A stretch of 5,575 nucleotides of DNA, taken from Methanomicrobia archaeon LH_S13. Its GTDB lineage: Archaea > Halobacteriota > Syntropharchaeia > Alkanophagales > Methanospirareceae. Position 1 is the first letter of the stretch. Each line of letters starts with the position of its first letter. Made by a program: the position numbers and the translations under genes. The notes under the pieces were generated by a model, which saw nothing but the letters and a program-made list of their open reading frames with translations, ran no database searches and was not told the origin of the DNA. Positions 1 through 5,361 of this stretch are shown piece by piece. The DNA is taken from contig JAGXOR010000093.1 of assembly GCA_023659785.1 (NCBI GenBank), positions 1 to 5,575 on the forward strand, read 5' to 3'.

Positions 1-24
1 TAATACTATCAAATAATAGAAAAA

Positions 25-53
25 TGGACAAAAAGTTCATATTTTGTCACCAT
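25..53. repeat. Imperfect inverted repeat upstream of the tfe promoter
   Basis: GACAAAA at 27-33 is matched exactly by TTTTGTC at 42-48, with an 8-nt gap. TGG at 25-27 and CCA at 51-53 extend the symmetry with a small bulge. It lies about 20 bases upstream of the TATA-like box of tfe. It could be an operator, or a hairpin at the end of a transcript entering from the left. A/T-rich symmetry of this length can also arise by chance, so no function is assigned. Confidence 0.35.
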
Positions 54-70
54 ACCTTCATTACAGCGAA

Positions 71-81
71 AAATATAAAAG
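71..81 (+). promoter_or_regulatory. Archaeal TATA box of tfe
   Basis: The A/T-rich run contains ATATAAAAG at 73-81, the same nonamer found before the reductase gene at 1602-1610. Archaeal transcription usually starts about 25 bases downstream of the box centre, here roughly 100-106. That leaves only a few bases before the TTG (110) or GTG (113) start, so the message would be leaderless or nearly so. No Shine-Dalgarno sequence is visible, which agrees. Confidence 0.6.
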
Positions 82-109
82 TTTATTTTAATCAAAAGTT
101 ATAGATTAA

Positions 110-637
110 TTGGTGGAAACATCACAGATGTTAGAGACAAGCAGTTTCGTAGAGAAGGAGTATTTCAAGAAGTTGATAGGTACTGAGGGGATGCAAATAA
201 TGGAGAATGTCCCGGGCGGAGAAATAACGGACGAGGAAATTGCAAAGCTGAGTGGTGCAAAACTCACTGCTGTAAGAAAGGTTTTATACATATTGTATGA
301 GAACAGAATAGCCGAATACAGGACTGAACGTGATGAGAATAGTGGATGGATAACATATTTGTGGCGCTTTAACCGTGACAATATAAAAAAGATAATGGAA
401 GAAGAGGCAGACGGGATATTGAAGGGAGTAAAGAGCCAACTTGGAGAGGAACGCAAAGGAATGTTTTACCAGTGCCAATGTCAACGTGTTTTATTTGAAG
501 AAGCGGCGGCAGAGAATTTCTGGTGCGATGAATGCGGCTCAAATTTTGAATATGTGGATAATGAGCATCAAATAAAAGAGTTAGAAGAGAAAAAAGAAGA
601 GATAGAGAAGTGGATGCGCGAGATAAAAAAAGGATAA
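110..637 (+). CDS. tfe: Transcription factor E, alpha subunit (TFE/TFIIE-alpha homologue)
   Basis: TFE joins the archaeal pre-initiation complex with TBP, TFB and RNA polymerase and helps open promoter DNA. The 175-residue product is of normal family length. Residues about 14-95 form the extended winged helix, including GGEITDEEIAKLSG, VRKVLYILYENRIAEY and the family-typical RDENSGWITYLWRF. A zinc ribbon follows at about 119-151, ending in CDECGSNFEYVDN. The tail (152-175) is a charged probable coiled coil. The ribbon is unusual: its first knuckle reads C122-Q-C124 rather than CxxC, while the second is the normal C139-x-x-C142. The start could be TTG at 110, GTG at 113 or ATG at 128. I keep the longest because the upstream TATA box places transcription initiation just before it, but 113 is equally possible. 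The HD-domain gene overlaps the 3' end, so the two are probably co-transcribed. Confidence 0.93.
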   Translation: MVETSQMLETSSFVEKEYFKKLIGTEGMQIMENVPGGEITDEEIAKLSGAKLTAVRKVLYILYENRIAEYRTERDENSGWITYLWRFNRDNIKKIMEEEADGILKGVKSQLGEERKGMFYQCQCQRVLFEEAAAENFWCDECGSNFEYVDNEHQIKELEEKKEEIEKWMREIKKG

Positions 638-1128
638 AGGGCGAGTGCATAAAATTACTGAGAGAAGCAGGATGTGATGAATCAGTTGTGGAACATTGTA
701 TCGCGGTTGCAGAACTTGCTTTGAAGATTGCTCGCCGTCATTATGACAGTGTAGATGAATATCAGGTTTTTAGAGGGGCTTTGCTACATGACATAGGCAG
801 GGCTCGCTCACATACTGCAAATCATGGATTCGTGGGCGGAGAGATAGCGAAGGAGTTGGGGCTGGAAGAGCCCGTGGTGAGAATAATTCAAAGGCACGTA
901 GGCGCGGGAATAACAGCGGAAGAGGCAAAGGAAAAAGGACTGCCATCCGTGAATTTCATACCAGAGACAATGGAGGAGAAGATAGTGGCACATGCGGATA
1001 ACTTGATTGACGGGGTGAGAAGAACGAGCATAGAAGATGCAATAGAGGGTTTTAAAGATAAATTAGGCGATGCGCATCCCAGTATAAGGCGGGTGAGGAT
1101 GCTGCATGAAGAAGTGATGGGGAGATAA
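610..1128 (+). CDS. HD-domain protein, archaeal HDIG/TIGR00295-like
   Basis: This 172-residue soluble protein belongs to the HD superfamily of metal-dependent phosphohydrolases. The expected metal ligands are visible: H29 in VVEHC, the H60-D61 pair in ALLHDIGRA, H72 in ANHGFVGG, H96 in IIQRHVG and D130 in VAHADNLID. The order and spacing fit the small stand-alone archaeal group usually called TIGR00295. HD proteins cleave phosphomonoester or phosphodiester bonds in nucleotides or RNA, but the substrate of this group is not known to me and none is assigned. The GTG start at 610 lies within the last 28 bases of tfe in another frame, and no nearby downstream in-frame ATG or GTG would keep the N-terminal helix. 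That arrangement suggests translational coupling with tfe. A 77-base gap follows before the convergent rpl24. Confidence 0.88.
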   Translation: MDARDKKRIKGECIKLLREAGCDESVVEHCIAVAELALKIARRHYDSVDEYQVFRGALLHDIGRARSHTANHGFVGGEIAKELGLEEPVVRIIQRHVGAGITAEEAKEKGLPSVNFIPETMEEKIVAHADNLIDGVRRTSIEDAIEGFKDKLGDAHPSIRRVRMLHEEVMGR

Positions 1129-1205
1129 TATTGCAAAGAGCAAAATGACTAATCCCAGCTTCATTTTCTTGTGTTAATTTCGTGAAATCTCGTGGTTTTT
1201 CCAAA

Positions 1206-1565
1206 TTACCTTCCCAATGCGCTTTCCCTTAACTTATCTTTCAATTCTAATTTCGTTATCACTACATTAGAAGGATGCATAGGTCGAGGCACTTCGGATA
1301 AATCCGACCTCGCAACAACAACGCCCTCCACTGTTATCCTTTCGCGCCGCAGGTCTACGGATCTTGCTTTCCCTTCTTTACCCTTGTCATCGCCCCTCGT
1401 AACCTTCACTGTGTCCCCTTCTCTTACCTGGGCACTTCTCTTATCGTATTTATCTCGCAGTTCTTCGGAAAGAGGTACTCTCATAAACTTGTGCCGGTGA
1501 TGCAAAGGTGCATTATACCTCGCTTTCCTTTGTTTCCTCGGTTGTTTAGATTTCTTCGCTTTCAT
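1206..1565 (-). CDS. rpl24: 50S ribosomal protein uL24, archaeal type
   Basis: uL24 binds 23S rRNA early in assembly of the large subunit. The 119-residue product starts with a very basic stretch (residues 1-27). The KOW motif follows at about 47-75 (VREGDTVKVTRGDDKGKEGK). The typical archaeal/eukaryotic ending, MHPSNVVITKLELKDKLR, spans 96-113. The ATG at 1563-1565 is preceded only by a weak AAAGG, and the family N-terminus supports this start. The context is unusual: in most archaea this gene sits in the ribosomal cluster between uL14 and eS4. Here it stands alone on the minus strand, convergent with the HD gene and divergent from the reductase gene. Confidence 0.95.
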   Translation of the reverse strand: MKAKKSKQPRKQRKARYNAPLHHRHKFMRVPLSEELRDKYDKRSAQVREGDTVKVTRGDDKGKEGKARSVDLRRERITVEGVVVARSDLSEVPRPMHPSNVVITKLELKDKLRESALGR

Positions 1566-1580
1566 CCTTTTTCAATTTCA

Positions 1581-1610
1581 ATTATTAAATTATCTATTCA
1601 GATATAAAAG
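1581..1610 (-). promoter_or_regulatory. Probable promoter region of rpl24
   Basis: Read on the minus strand, two A/T boxes could serve rpl24. One is a TTTAATAAT-type box at about 1581-1594, which would give a leaderless message starting near 1565. The other is TTTTATAT at 1602-1609, which would give a leader of about 15 bases. The second overlaps the TATA box of the divergent reductase gene, so the two promoters share a 67-base gap and may exclude each other. Which box is used cannot be told from sequence. Confidence 0.4.
1602..1610 (+). promoter_or_regulatory. Archaeal TATA box of the geranylgeranyl reductase gene
   Basis: ATATAAAAG lies with its centre about 27 bases upstream of the ATG at 1633. 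This is the spacing expected if transcription starts at, or a base or two before, the start codon. It supports a leaderless message and decides the start in favour of 1633 over the in-frame TTG at 1621. Confidence 0.65.
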
Positions 1611-1632
1611 GATTGGGGTTTTGTGTGGGCTT

Positions 1633-2886
1633 ATGCTTGAATACGATGTTGTCGTGGTGGGAGGCGGCCCCGCAGGCTGCATGGCGGCGAAATATGCAGC
1701 AGAGGGAGGCGCTTCTACGCTGATTATAGAAGAAGATACCACAATAGGCGAGCCAGTTCAATGTGCAGGGCTTATAAGCAAAAGAGCGATAGAAGAGAGC
1801 GAAATAAGCAGTAAATCATTCATAAACTGCGAGTTGAAAGGAGCGGTTATTCATTCGCAGTCGCACGACCTGAGGATAGAAGCGCCATCTCAAGATAAGA
1901 GGGCTTTTGCAATAAGGAGAAATATCTTTGATAAGGAATTGGCGAAAGCCGCGTTAAGCAAAGGTGCTGAGACAATTTTGAATAGCAAGGTTAAAAGTGT
2001 AAAGAAAAGGGGTGATGAGACAAAGCTAACGATAATGGCTGCTACGGCAAATGCGCAAGCGCGTGTAAAAGGTAAAAATGAAATAAGAGCAAACGCAGTC
2101 ATTGGCGCTGATGGTGTGAGGAGCGTAGTAGCAAAAATGGCTGGGCTAAACGTCACAAAAAATTTCCTGAACTGCGTGCAAATAGAAGGCGAGTATGAAA
2201 TAGACGAAGTATTTGCAGAGATTTTCGTGGGTAAAACAATTGCGCCTGGATTCTTCGCCTGGGTAGTCCCGATTGGCGAAAACACAGCTCGAATTGGTCT
2301 ATGCATAGATAAAAGGTTTTCACCACTTCCCAATCCTCTACTATTTTTAAAAAGAAACTTATCTGAGCATCCAATTATTGCGAAGAAATACAAAGGCACG
2401 CAATCAAAATTTACCGCCGGGACAATTCCCATTCCCGTGGGAGGGCAAAAGACTGTAAAAGTAGATGGTGGCGTAGGAGTACTACTGGTTGGAGATGCCG
2501 CGGCTCAGGTCAAGCCAATCACTGGCGGCGGAGTGTATTATGGAATGAAGTGTGGAAAGATAGCAGGAGAGATAGCGGCAAAAGCATCTTTAGAGGGTGA
2601 TATGAAGGTGATGAAGGATTATGAAAAACGGTGGCGGAAGGAAATAGGGAAAGAAATAGCGTTTGGACTAAAAGCTCACAGGCTACGATGTATAATTAGC
2701 GATAATGACCTCGATACGATATGGCATGCGGTATCAAAATACGACCTGATGCAGCTTATAAGGACTCGTGGAGATATGGACTACCCTTCCCTTGTATTGC
2801 GTGAACTTTTAAATTTAAAGAATCCAAGCATCATCAAGTTAATAGCGAGAAACATCATAAGATATTTATATGCAAAGCGAAGATAA
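1633..2886 (+). CDS. Geranylgeranyl reductase family FAD-dependent oxidoreductase
   Basis: The product is a 417-residue flavoprotein of the geranylgeranyl reductase family. In archaea these enzymes hydrogenate double bonds in the isoprenoid chains of ether lipids (digeranylgeranylglycerophospholipid reductase) or of related polyprenyl compounds. An FAD-binding Rossmann motif GGGPAG is at residues 10-15. The EPVQCAG segment carries C44, in the position of the active-site cysteine of characterised members. GADGVRS is at 158-164, the catalytic-domain motif appears as FFAWVVP (207-213), and the second FAD motif reads GDAAAQVKPITGGG (287-300). The C-terminal helices (about 345-417) are less conserved. 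The ATG at 1633 is preferred: DVVVVGGGPAG then lies at the usual distance from the N-terminus and the TATA box fits. The TTG at 1621 would add four residues. The exact substrate is not readable because archaea often have several paralogues. Confidence 0.88.
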   Translation: MLEYDVVVVGGGPAGCMAAKYAAEGGASTLIIEEDTTIGEPVQCAGLISKRAIEESEISSKSFINCELKGAVIHSQSHDLRIEAPSQDKRAFAIRRNIFDKELAKAALSKGAETILNSKVKSVKKRGDETKLTIMAATANAQARVKGKNEIRANAVIGADGVRSVVAKMAGLNVTKNFLNCVQIEGEYEIDEVFAEIFVGKTIAPGFFAWVVPIGENTARIGLCIDKRFSPLPNPLLFLKRNLSEHPIIAKKYKGTQSKFTAGTIPIPVGGQKTVKVDGGVGVLLVGDAAAQVKPITGGGVYYGMKCGKIAGEIAAKASLEGDMKVMKDYEKRWRKEIGKEIAFGLKAHRLRCIISDNDLDTIWHAVSKYDLMQLIRTRGDMDYPSLVLRELLNLKNPSIIKLIARNIIRYLYAKRR

Positions 2887-2918
2887 ATTAGGCAAGGGCA
2901 AATAGAGGGCGTGATAAA

Positions 2919-3398
2919 ATGGCGAGGATGTATGCGAGGAGGAGAGGAAAATCGGGTTCCCGAAGACCCCTTAGCTCCTGGCACAGGGAAACAGCACCTG
3001 AATGGATGGACTTGACACAGAAAGAAGTGGAGAAGAAAGTGGTTGAGTTATACGAGAGCGGACATTCGACAAGTGAGATAGGAATAACACTGAGGGATAG
3101 TCATGGCGTGCCGAGCATTGTACAGGTCACGGGGAAAAAGATAACAGGGATATTAAAGGAAAAGGGAATTGCAGGGGAGATACCAGAAGACCTTACGAAT
3201 TTGATGGGAAAAGCGATGGGAATAAGAAAGCACCTCAAAGTGAATAAGAAAGACGTGCATAATAAAAGAGCGCTACAGTTAACCGAATCGAAGATAAGAA
3301 GACTTGTAAAGTATTATAGGAAGGAGCACGTGTTACCAGAGGAATGGAAATACAAGCCCGGGACTGCCGAATTGGTTATTAGAGGGGTAAAGAAGTAG
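2919..3398 (+). CDS. rps15: 30S ribosomal protein uS15, archaeal type
   Basis: uS15 is a primary 16S rRNA-binding protein of the small-subunit platform. The 159-residue product has the archaeal/eukaryotic N-terminal extension, opening MARMYARRRGKSGS and running through PEWM at 27-30. The conserved rRNA-binding helices lie at about 80-135, including HLKVNKKDVHNKRALQLTESK (split here by family position 105-125). An internal ATG at 2928 is possible, but the family N-terminus normally begins MARMHARRRGKSGS, so 2919 is chosen. A short purine stretch, GAGGG at 2905-2909, may act as a ribosome binding site. The gene begins 32 bases after the reductase stop, and the membrane-protein gene follows after 20 bases. 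Confidence 0.96.
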   Translation: MARMYARRRGKSGSRRPLSSWHRETAPEWMDLTQKEVEKKVVELYESGHSTSEIGITLRDSHGVPSIVQVTGKKITGILKEKGIAGEIPEDLTNLMGKAMGIRKHLKVNKKDVHNKRALQLTESKIRRLVKYYRKEHVLPEEWKYKPGTAELVIRGVKK

Positions 3399-3418
3399 GA
3401 GAAGATATAAGATATAAA

Positions 3419-3673
3419 ATGAAGGGATATGGAGAAATATTGCTGGGGGCTGTGTTAGTAATAGTGGGGATAGGCATATTAGTGGTTCCACAAGTGGATT
3501 TCTTCAGGGAGGCACTGGTGACGGTTATATTAGGGGTTATTCCCATAATTGTGCTGCTGGTGGCTGCGGTATTTCTAATGATAGGCGTAAGTGACGTGAA
3601 AGAGAGGGGAGAGGAAGGGATAGAGATGGAAGTACCAGAAGAAGCAGAAAGCGAAAGAGAAGGGAGTGAGTAG
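3419..3673 (+). CDS. Small two-helix membrane protein, function unknown
   Basis: I do not recognise a family. The 84-residue product has two strongly hydrophobic segments, about residues 6-25 and 32-57, rich in Val, Ile and Leu. They are joined by a short loop (PQVDFFRE) and predict an integral-membrane hairpin. Residues 60-84 form a highly acidic, Glu-rich hydrophilic tail, probably in the cytoplasm. The frame is tightly packed between uS15 (20-base gap) and eS17 (2-base gap) and shares their purine-rich codon use, which supports a real gene. The ATG at 3419 has no clear Shine-Dalgarno sequence. It is preceded by a tandem AGATATA repeat at about 3404-3417 that resembles a TATA box but lies too close to the start to serve this gene in the usual way. 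Confidence 0.72.
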   Translation: MKGYGEILLGAVLVIVGIGILVVPQVDFFREALVTVILGVIPIIVLLVAAVFLMIGVSDVKERGEEGIEMEVPEEAESEREGSE

Positions 3674-3675
3674 CA

Positions 3676-3873
3676 TTGGGCACGGTTAAACCGACATATA
3701 TAAAGAAGCTGGGGAAACAGTTGTTGAGGGAGGTAAATGAGTTCACTGATGACTTTGACGTAAATAAGAAAATTGTGGATGAGCACACCAATATAGAGAG
3801 CAAAGGCATAAGAAACCGGATAGCAGGATATATAACGCATAAAAAGAAAGGGAAAGGGGAAAGTGAAGTGTGA
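3676..3873 (+). CDS. rps17e: 30S ribosomal protein eS17
   Basis: eS17 is a small-subunit protein found in archaea and eukaryotes but not in bacteria. The 65-residue product matches the archaeal family from end to end: PTYIKKLGKQLL near the start, EFTDDFDVNKKIV at 22-34, and the signature SKGIRNRIAGYITHK at 42-56. The start is a TTG (3676-3678) two bases after the membrane-protein stop. GGGAGTGAG at 3662-3670 is placed as a ribosome binding site inside the end of the previous gene, which favours translational coupling. The basic, variable C-terminus (KKKGKGESEV) is slightly longer than in many relatives. dapA begins 10 bases downstream, a pairing seen in several methanogen genomes. Confidence 0.95.
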   Translation: MGTVKPTYIKKLGKQLLREVNEFTDDFDVNKKIVDEHTNIESKGIRNRIAGYITHKKKGKGESEV

Positions 3874-3883
3874 GTGAGTTGAA

Positions 3884-4774
3884 ATGTTGAAGATAGAAGG
3901 TGTGTATCCAGCTCTTATAACGCCGTTTACAAGGGATGACGAAATAGATAAGGAAGGTTTGAGGCGGTTAGTGGAATATATGGTAGAGGGCGGTGTGGCG
4001 GGCATAGTTCCATGTGGCACGACTGGCGAGTCGGCGACTCTTTCTCACGAGGAGCATAACCGTGTGGTTGATGAGGTGGTGGACTGCTCAAAAGTGCCGG
4101 TGATCGCAGGTACGGGGTCGAACAACACAAAAGAAGCGGTTGAATTCACGAAACATGCAGCGGATGCGGGTGCTGATGCTTGCCTTTTGATTACGCCATA
4201 TTACAACAAACCGAATGTGAAAGGTTTGAAGGAACATTTCAAGTGGATTGACGATTCGGTGGAGATACCTCTGATTTTGTATAACATACCTTCAAGGACG
4301 GGACAAAATGTGAGTGCGGGGACGATGGTGGAGCTTGCGGCAGAGATTACTAATATAAAGGGAGTGAAGGAGGCTTCGGGTGATTTGAAACAGGTGGGTG
4401 CGATTATAAGGTCAGTTGCGGAACAAGGATTGGACTTCACGGTTGTTGCAGGTGATGATTTTCTCACGCTACCAATAATGAGCTTAGGAGGTAAGGGTGT
4501 GATTTCAATGACTACGAATGTCGCGCCGTGGGAAATGACCGGGATGGTGGATGCGATGTTGAAAGGCGAGGTGGAGAAGGCGAGGGAGATTAATATCAGG
4601 CTGTTTTCGCTTTTCGAAGCGATGTTTCTGGAGACGAATCCGATACCGGTGAAGCGCGCGGTGGAGATGATGGGGTTGGTGGCGGCAGGGGACGTCCGGC
4701 TTCCGCTGGGGGCGTTGAGTAAGGATAATGAAGGGAAGTTGAGGAAGGTGCTGGAAGGGTTGGGGATGATATAG
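3884..4774 (+). CDS. dapA: 4-hydroxy-tetrahydrodipicolinate synthase
   Basis: DapA condenses pyruvate with aspartate semialdehyde, the first committed step of the diaminopimelate/lysine pathway in the cytoplasm. The 296-residue TIM-barrel protein has normal length and a complete active site. GTTGES at 45-50 carries the threonine of the proton relay. PYYNKP at 105-110 carries Y107, YNIPSRTG at 133-140 carries catalytic Y133 and R138, and GVKEASGD at 160-167 carries Schiff-base K162. NPIPVK at 252-257 is also family-typical. The ATG at 3884 fits the family start (KIEGVYPALITPF). The last third of the gene is noticeably more G+C-rich than the DNA that follows. Related N-acetylneuraminate lyases or KDG aldolases share the fold, but the R138-containing motif and the full DapA signature favour DapA. 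The usual partner dapB does not follow; the next DNA is a recombinase remnant. Confidence 0.95.
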   Translation: MLKIEGVYPALITPFTRDDEIDKEGLRRLVEYMVEGGVAGIVPCGTTGESATLSHEEHNRVVDEVVDCSKVPVIAGTGSNNTKEAVEFTKHAADAGADACLLITPYYNKPNVKGLKEHFKWIDDSVEIPLILYNIPSRTGQNVSAGTMVELAAEITNIKGVKEASGDLKQVGAIIRSVAEQGLDFTVVAGDDFLTLPIMSLGGKGVISMTTNVAPWEMTGMVDAMLKGEVEKAREINIRLFSLFEAMFLETNPIPVKRAVEMMGLVAAGDVRLPLGALSKDNEGKLRKVLEGLGMI

Positions 4775-4783
4775 GCAAGGGAA

Positions 4784-4903
4784 AATAAAAGTTCGAAGAC
4801 GACAGAAATTTACACTCATGTGAGTAATAAGGATATAGGTAAGATTAAAAGTCCGTTAGATAGCTTGTTTGAGAAAGAGAATAGAGGAGGTATAAAAAGA
4901 TGA
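4784..4903 (+). pseudogene. C-terminal remnant of a tyrosine recombinase (Xer/phage-integrase type)
   Basis: Translation in this frame gives about 39 residues, starting NKSSKTTEIYTHVSNKD and continuing through KIKSPLDSLFEKEN to a TGA at 4901. This closely resembles the end of Xer-like tyrosine recombinases, where a LGHxSSKTTxIYTHVS stretch carries the nucleophilic tyrosine (here Y, codon 4811-4813) and is followed by a KIKSPLD tail. No start codon or upstream domain is present. The catalytic Arg-His-Arg residues and everything N-terminal are missing, and dapA occupies the DNA immediately upstream. The fragment is in the same frame as dapA, separated only by the dapA TAG and a few codons. It is best read as the 3' scar of a lost integrase gene. 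The alternative, a working short protein, is unlikely. Confidence 0.75.
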
Positions 4904-5070
4904 GAGGAAGGAAAATCGAGGAGATAGAAGGTTCATCTAGAGGTATGTATATACGCAATGCGGATACAATGCCAAATTGGAATGATATGTGCATTACTGC
5001 GGGTATACCGACGTTATATAAAATTCCGAACCCCGCCTTCAATAAGGGGCATCAATATATAAGTATGTAA
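4900..5070 (+). CDS. Short 56-residue frame overlapping the recombinase stop, doubtful gene
   Basis: An ATG at 4900 overlaps the recombinase-remnant stop as ATGA. It is preceded at 8-nt spacing by GAGGAGGT (4884-4891), an almost ideal Shine-Dalgarno sequence. The product starts MRGRKIEEIEG, contains GMYIRNADTMPNWND and ends GHQYISM; I recognise no domain. The start looks like a coupled downstream partner of the integrase gene. However, the 3' third of the frame runs through the left inverted-repeat block (5008-5053), so the original reading frame may have been replaced there by a cassette end. It may be a real small protein, a truncated gene, or non-coding DNA of a recombination site. Confidence 0.25.
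   Translation: MRGRKIEEIEGSSRGMYIRNADTMPNWNDMCITAGIPTLYKIPNPAFNKGHQYISM
5008..5053 (+). repeat. Left arm of a three-block inverted repeat flanking the cassette gene
   Basis: Three blocks recur in reverse complement and in the same order on the far side of the gene at 5101-5349. They are CCGACGTTATAT (5008-5019, 10 of 12 matching), TTCCGAACCCCGC (5024-5036, identical apart from one inserted C) and GGGGCATC (5046-5053, 7 of 8). The arm also contains the palindromes GGTATACC just outside (5002-5009) and TTATATAA (5014-5021), and a small hairpin CCTT-CAAT-AAGG (5036-5047). The agreement of three separate blocks makes chance unlikely. Confidence 0.65.
5054..5063 (+). promoter_or_regulatory. TATA-like box of the cassette gene
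   Basis: AATATATAAG lies immediately inside the left repeat arm. Its spacing puts transcription start near 5083-5088, just ahead of the ribosome binding site. If correct, the cassette carries its own promoter, unlike classical integron cassettes, which are usually promoterless. Confidence 0.45.
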
Positions 5071-5085
5071 CATTATGAAAACAAA

Positions 5086-5093
5086 AAGGAGGT
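5086..5093 (+). promoter_or_regulatory. Consensus Shine-Dalgarno sequence of the cassette gene
   Basis: AAGGAGGT ends seven bases before the ATG at 5101, a full match to the anti-Shine-Dalgarno core. The housekeeping genes in this window have weak sites or none, so this strong signal sets the cassette gene apart and fixes its start. Confidence 0.85.
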
Positions 5094-5100
5094 AAAAAAT

Positions 5101-5349
5101 ATGGAAGAACCAAAAATTAAAATAGATGTTAGGAAAATGGAAAAGATCTCGGAAAGATCGCCTAAAGTTTCCAGAGAATTGGATAAGATAGAGAAAGGGG
5201 ATTACGCTGAAATAATAGCAGATGACGAAAGGATGTTGGAACTAGTTCCAAAGATGATCGAGTCGATAGGCAAGGCGAAGTTCATCAAGTCATGGAAGGG
5301 AGACGATGACTACTTTTACACATTAGTGGAGAAGAAGCAGGGGAAGTAA
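5101..5349 (+). CDS. Small TusA-like fold protein lacking the catalytic cysteine (tentative)
   Basis: The 82-residue product has no signal peptide, membrane segment or cysteine. Its pattern resembles the TusA/SirA sulfur-carrier fold. A first strand at about residues 5-12 (KIKIDVRK) is followed by ERSPKVSRELDKIEKGDY (18-35) where TusA has its CPxP helix, then a strand EIIADD (37-42), a helix MLELVPKMIESIG (45-57), and strands KFIKSW and YFYTLVEKK. In genuine TusA proteins the CPxP cysteine carries the sulfur; here that place reads RSPK, so sulfur transfer by the usual chemistry is not expected. A binding or regulatory role is possible but unproved. The ATG is fixed by a consensus Shine-Dalgarno sequence. 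The gene is flanked by inverted repeats and is the only gene of the putative cassette. The coding call is firm; the fold assignment is moderate. Confidence 0.8.
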   Translation: MEEPKIKIDVRKMEKISERSPKVSRELDKIEKGDYAEIIADDERMLELVPKMIESIGKAKFIKSWKGDDDYFYTLVEKKQGK

Positions 5350-5361
5350 AATGAACAGGAA

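Noticed and set aside
1192..1500. 102-codon plus-strand open frame
   Set aside because: It lies antisense to rpl24, whose protein signature is unambiguous.
1890..2432. 180-codon minus-strand open frame
   Set aside because: It lies wholly antisense to the reductase gene, whose motifs are intact across this interval.
2889..2904. Shared 16-mer TAGGCAAGGGnAAATA after the reductase and dapA genes (also 4772-4787)
   Set aside because: It matches at 15 of 16 positions but has low complexity, only two copies and no symmetry or consistent placement relative to genes, so chance is the simpler reading.
3404..3417. Tandem AGATATA as a promoter for the membrane-protein gene
   Set aside because: It abuts the ATG, leaving no room for the usual 25-base spacing. 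It could only serve an internal start further downstream, and nothing supports one.
3379..4020. 213-codon minus-strand open frame
   Set aside because: It is antisense to the membrane-protein, eS17 and dapA genes, all of which have clear family or context support. Its Ser/Thr/Pro-rich product is typical of a reverse-strand shadow of purine-rich coding DNA.
5008..5053. CRISPR repeat
   Set aside because: There are only two copies, in inverted orientation, flanking a gene. There is no regular spacer series and no cas gene.
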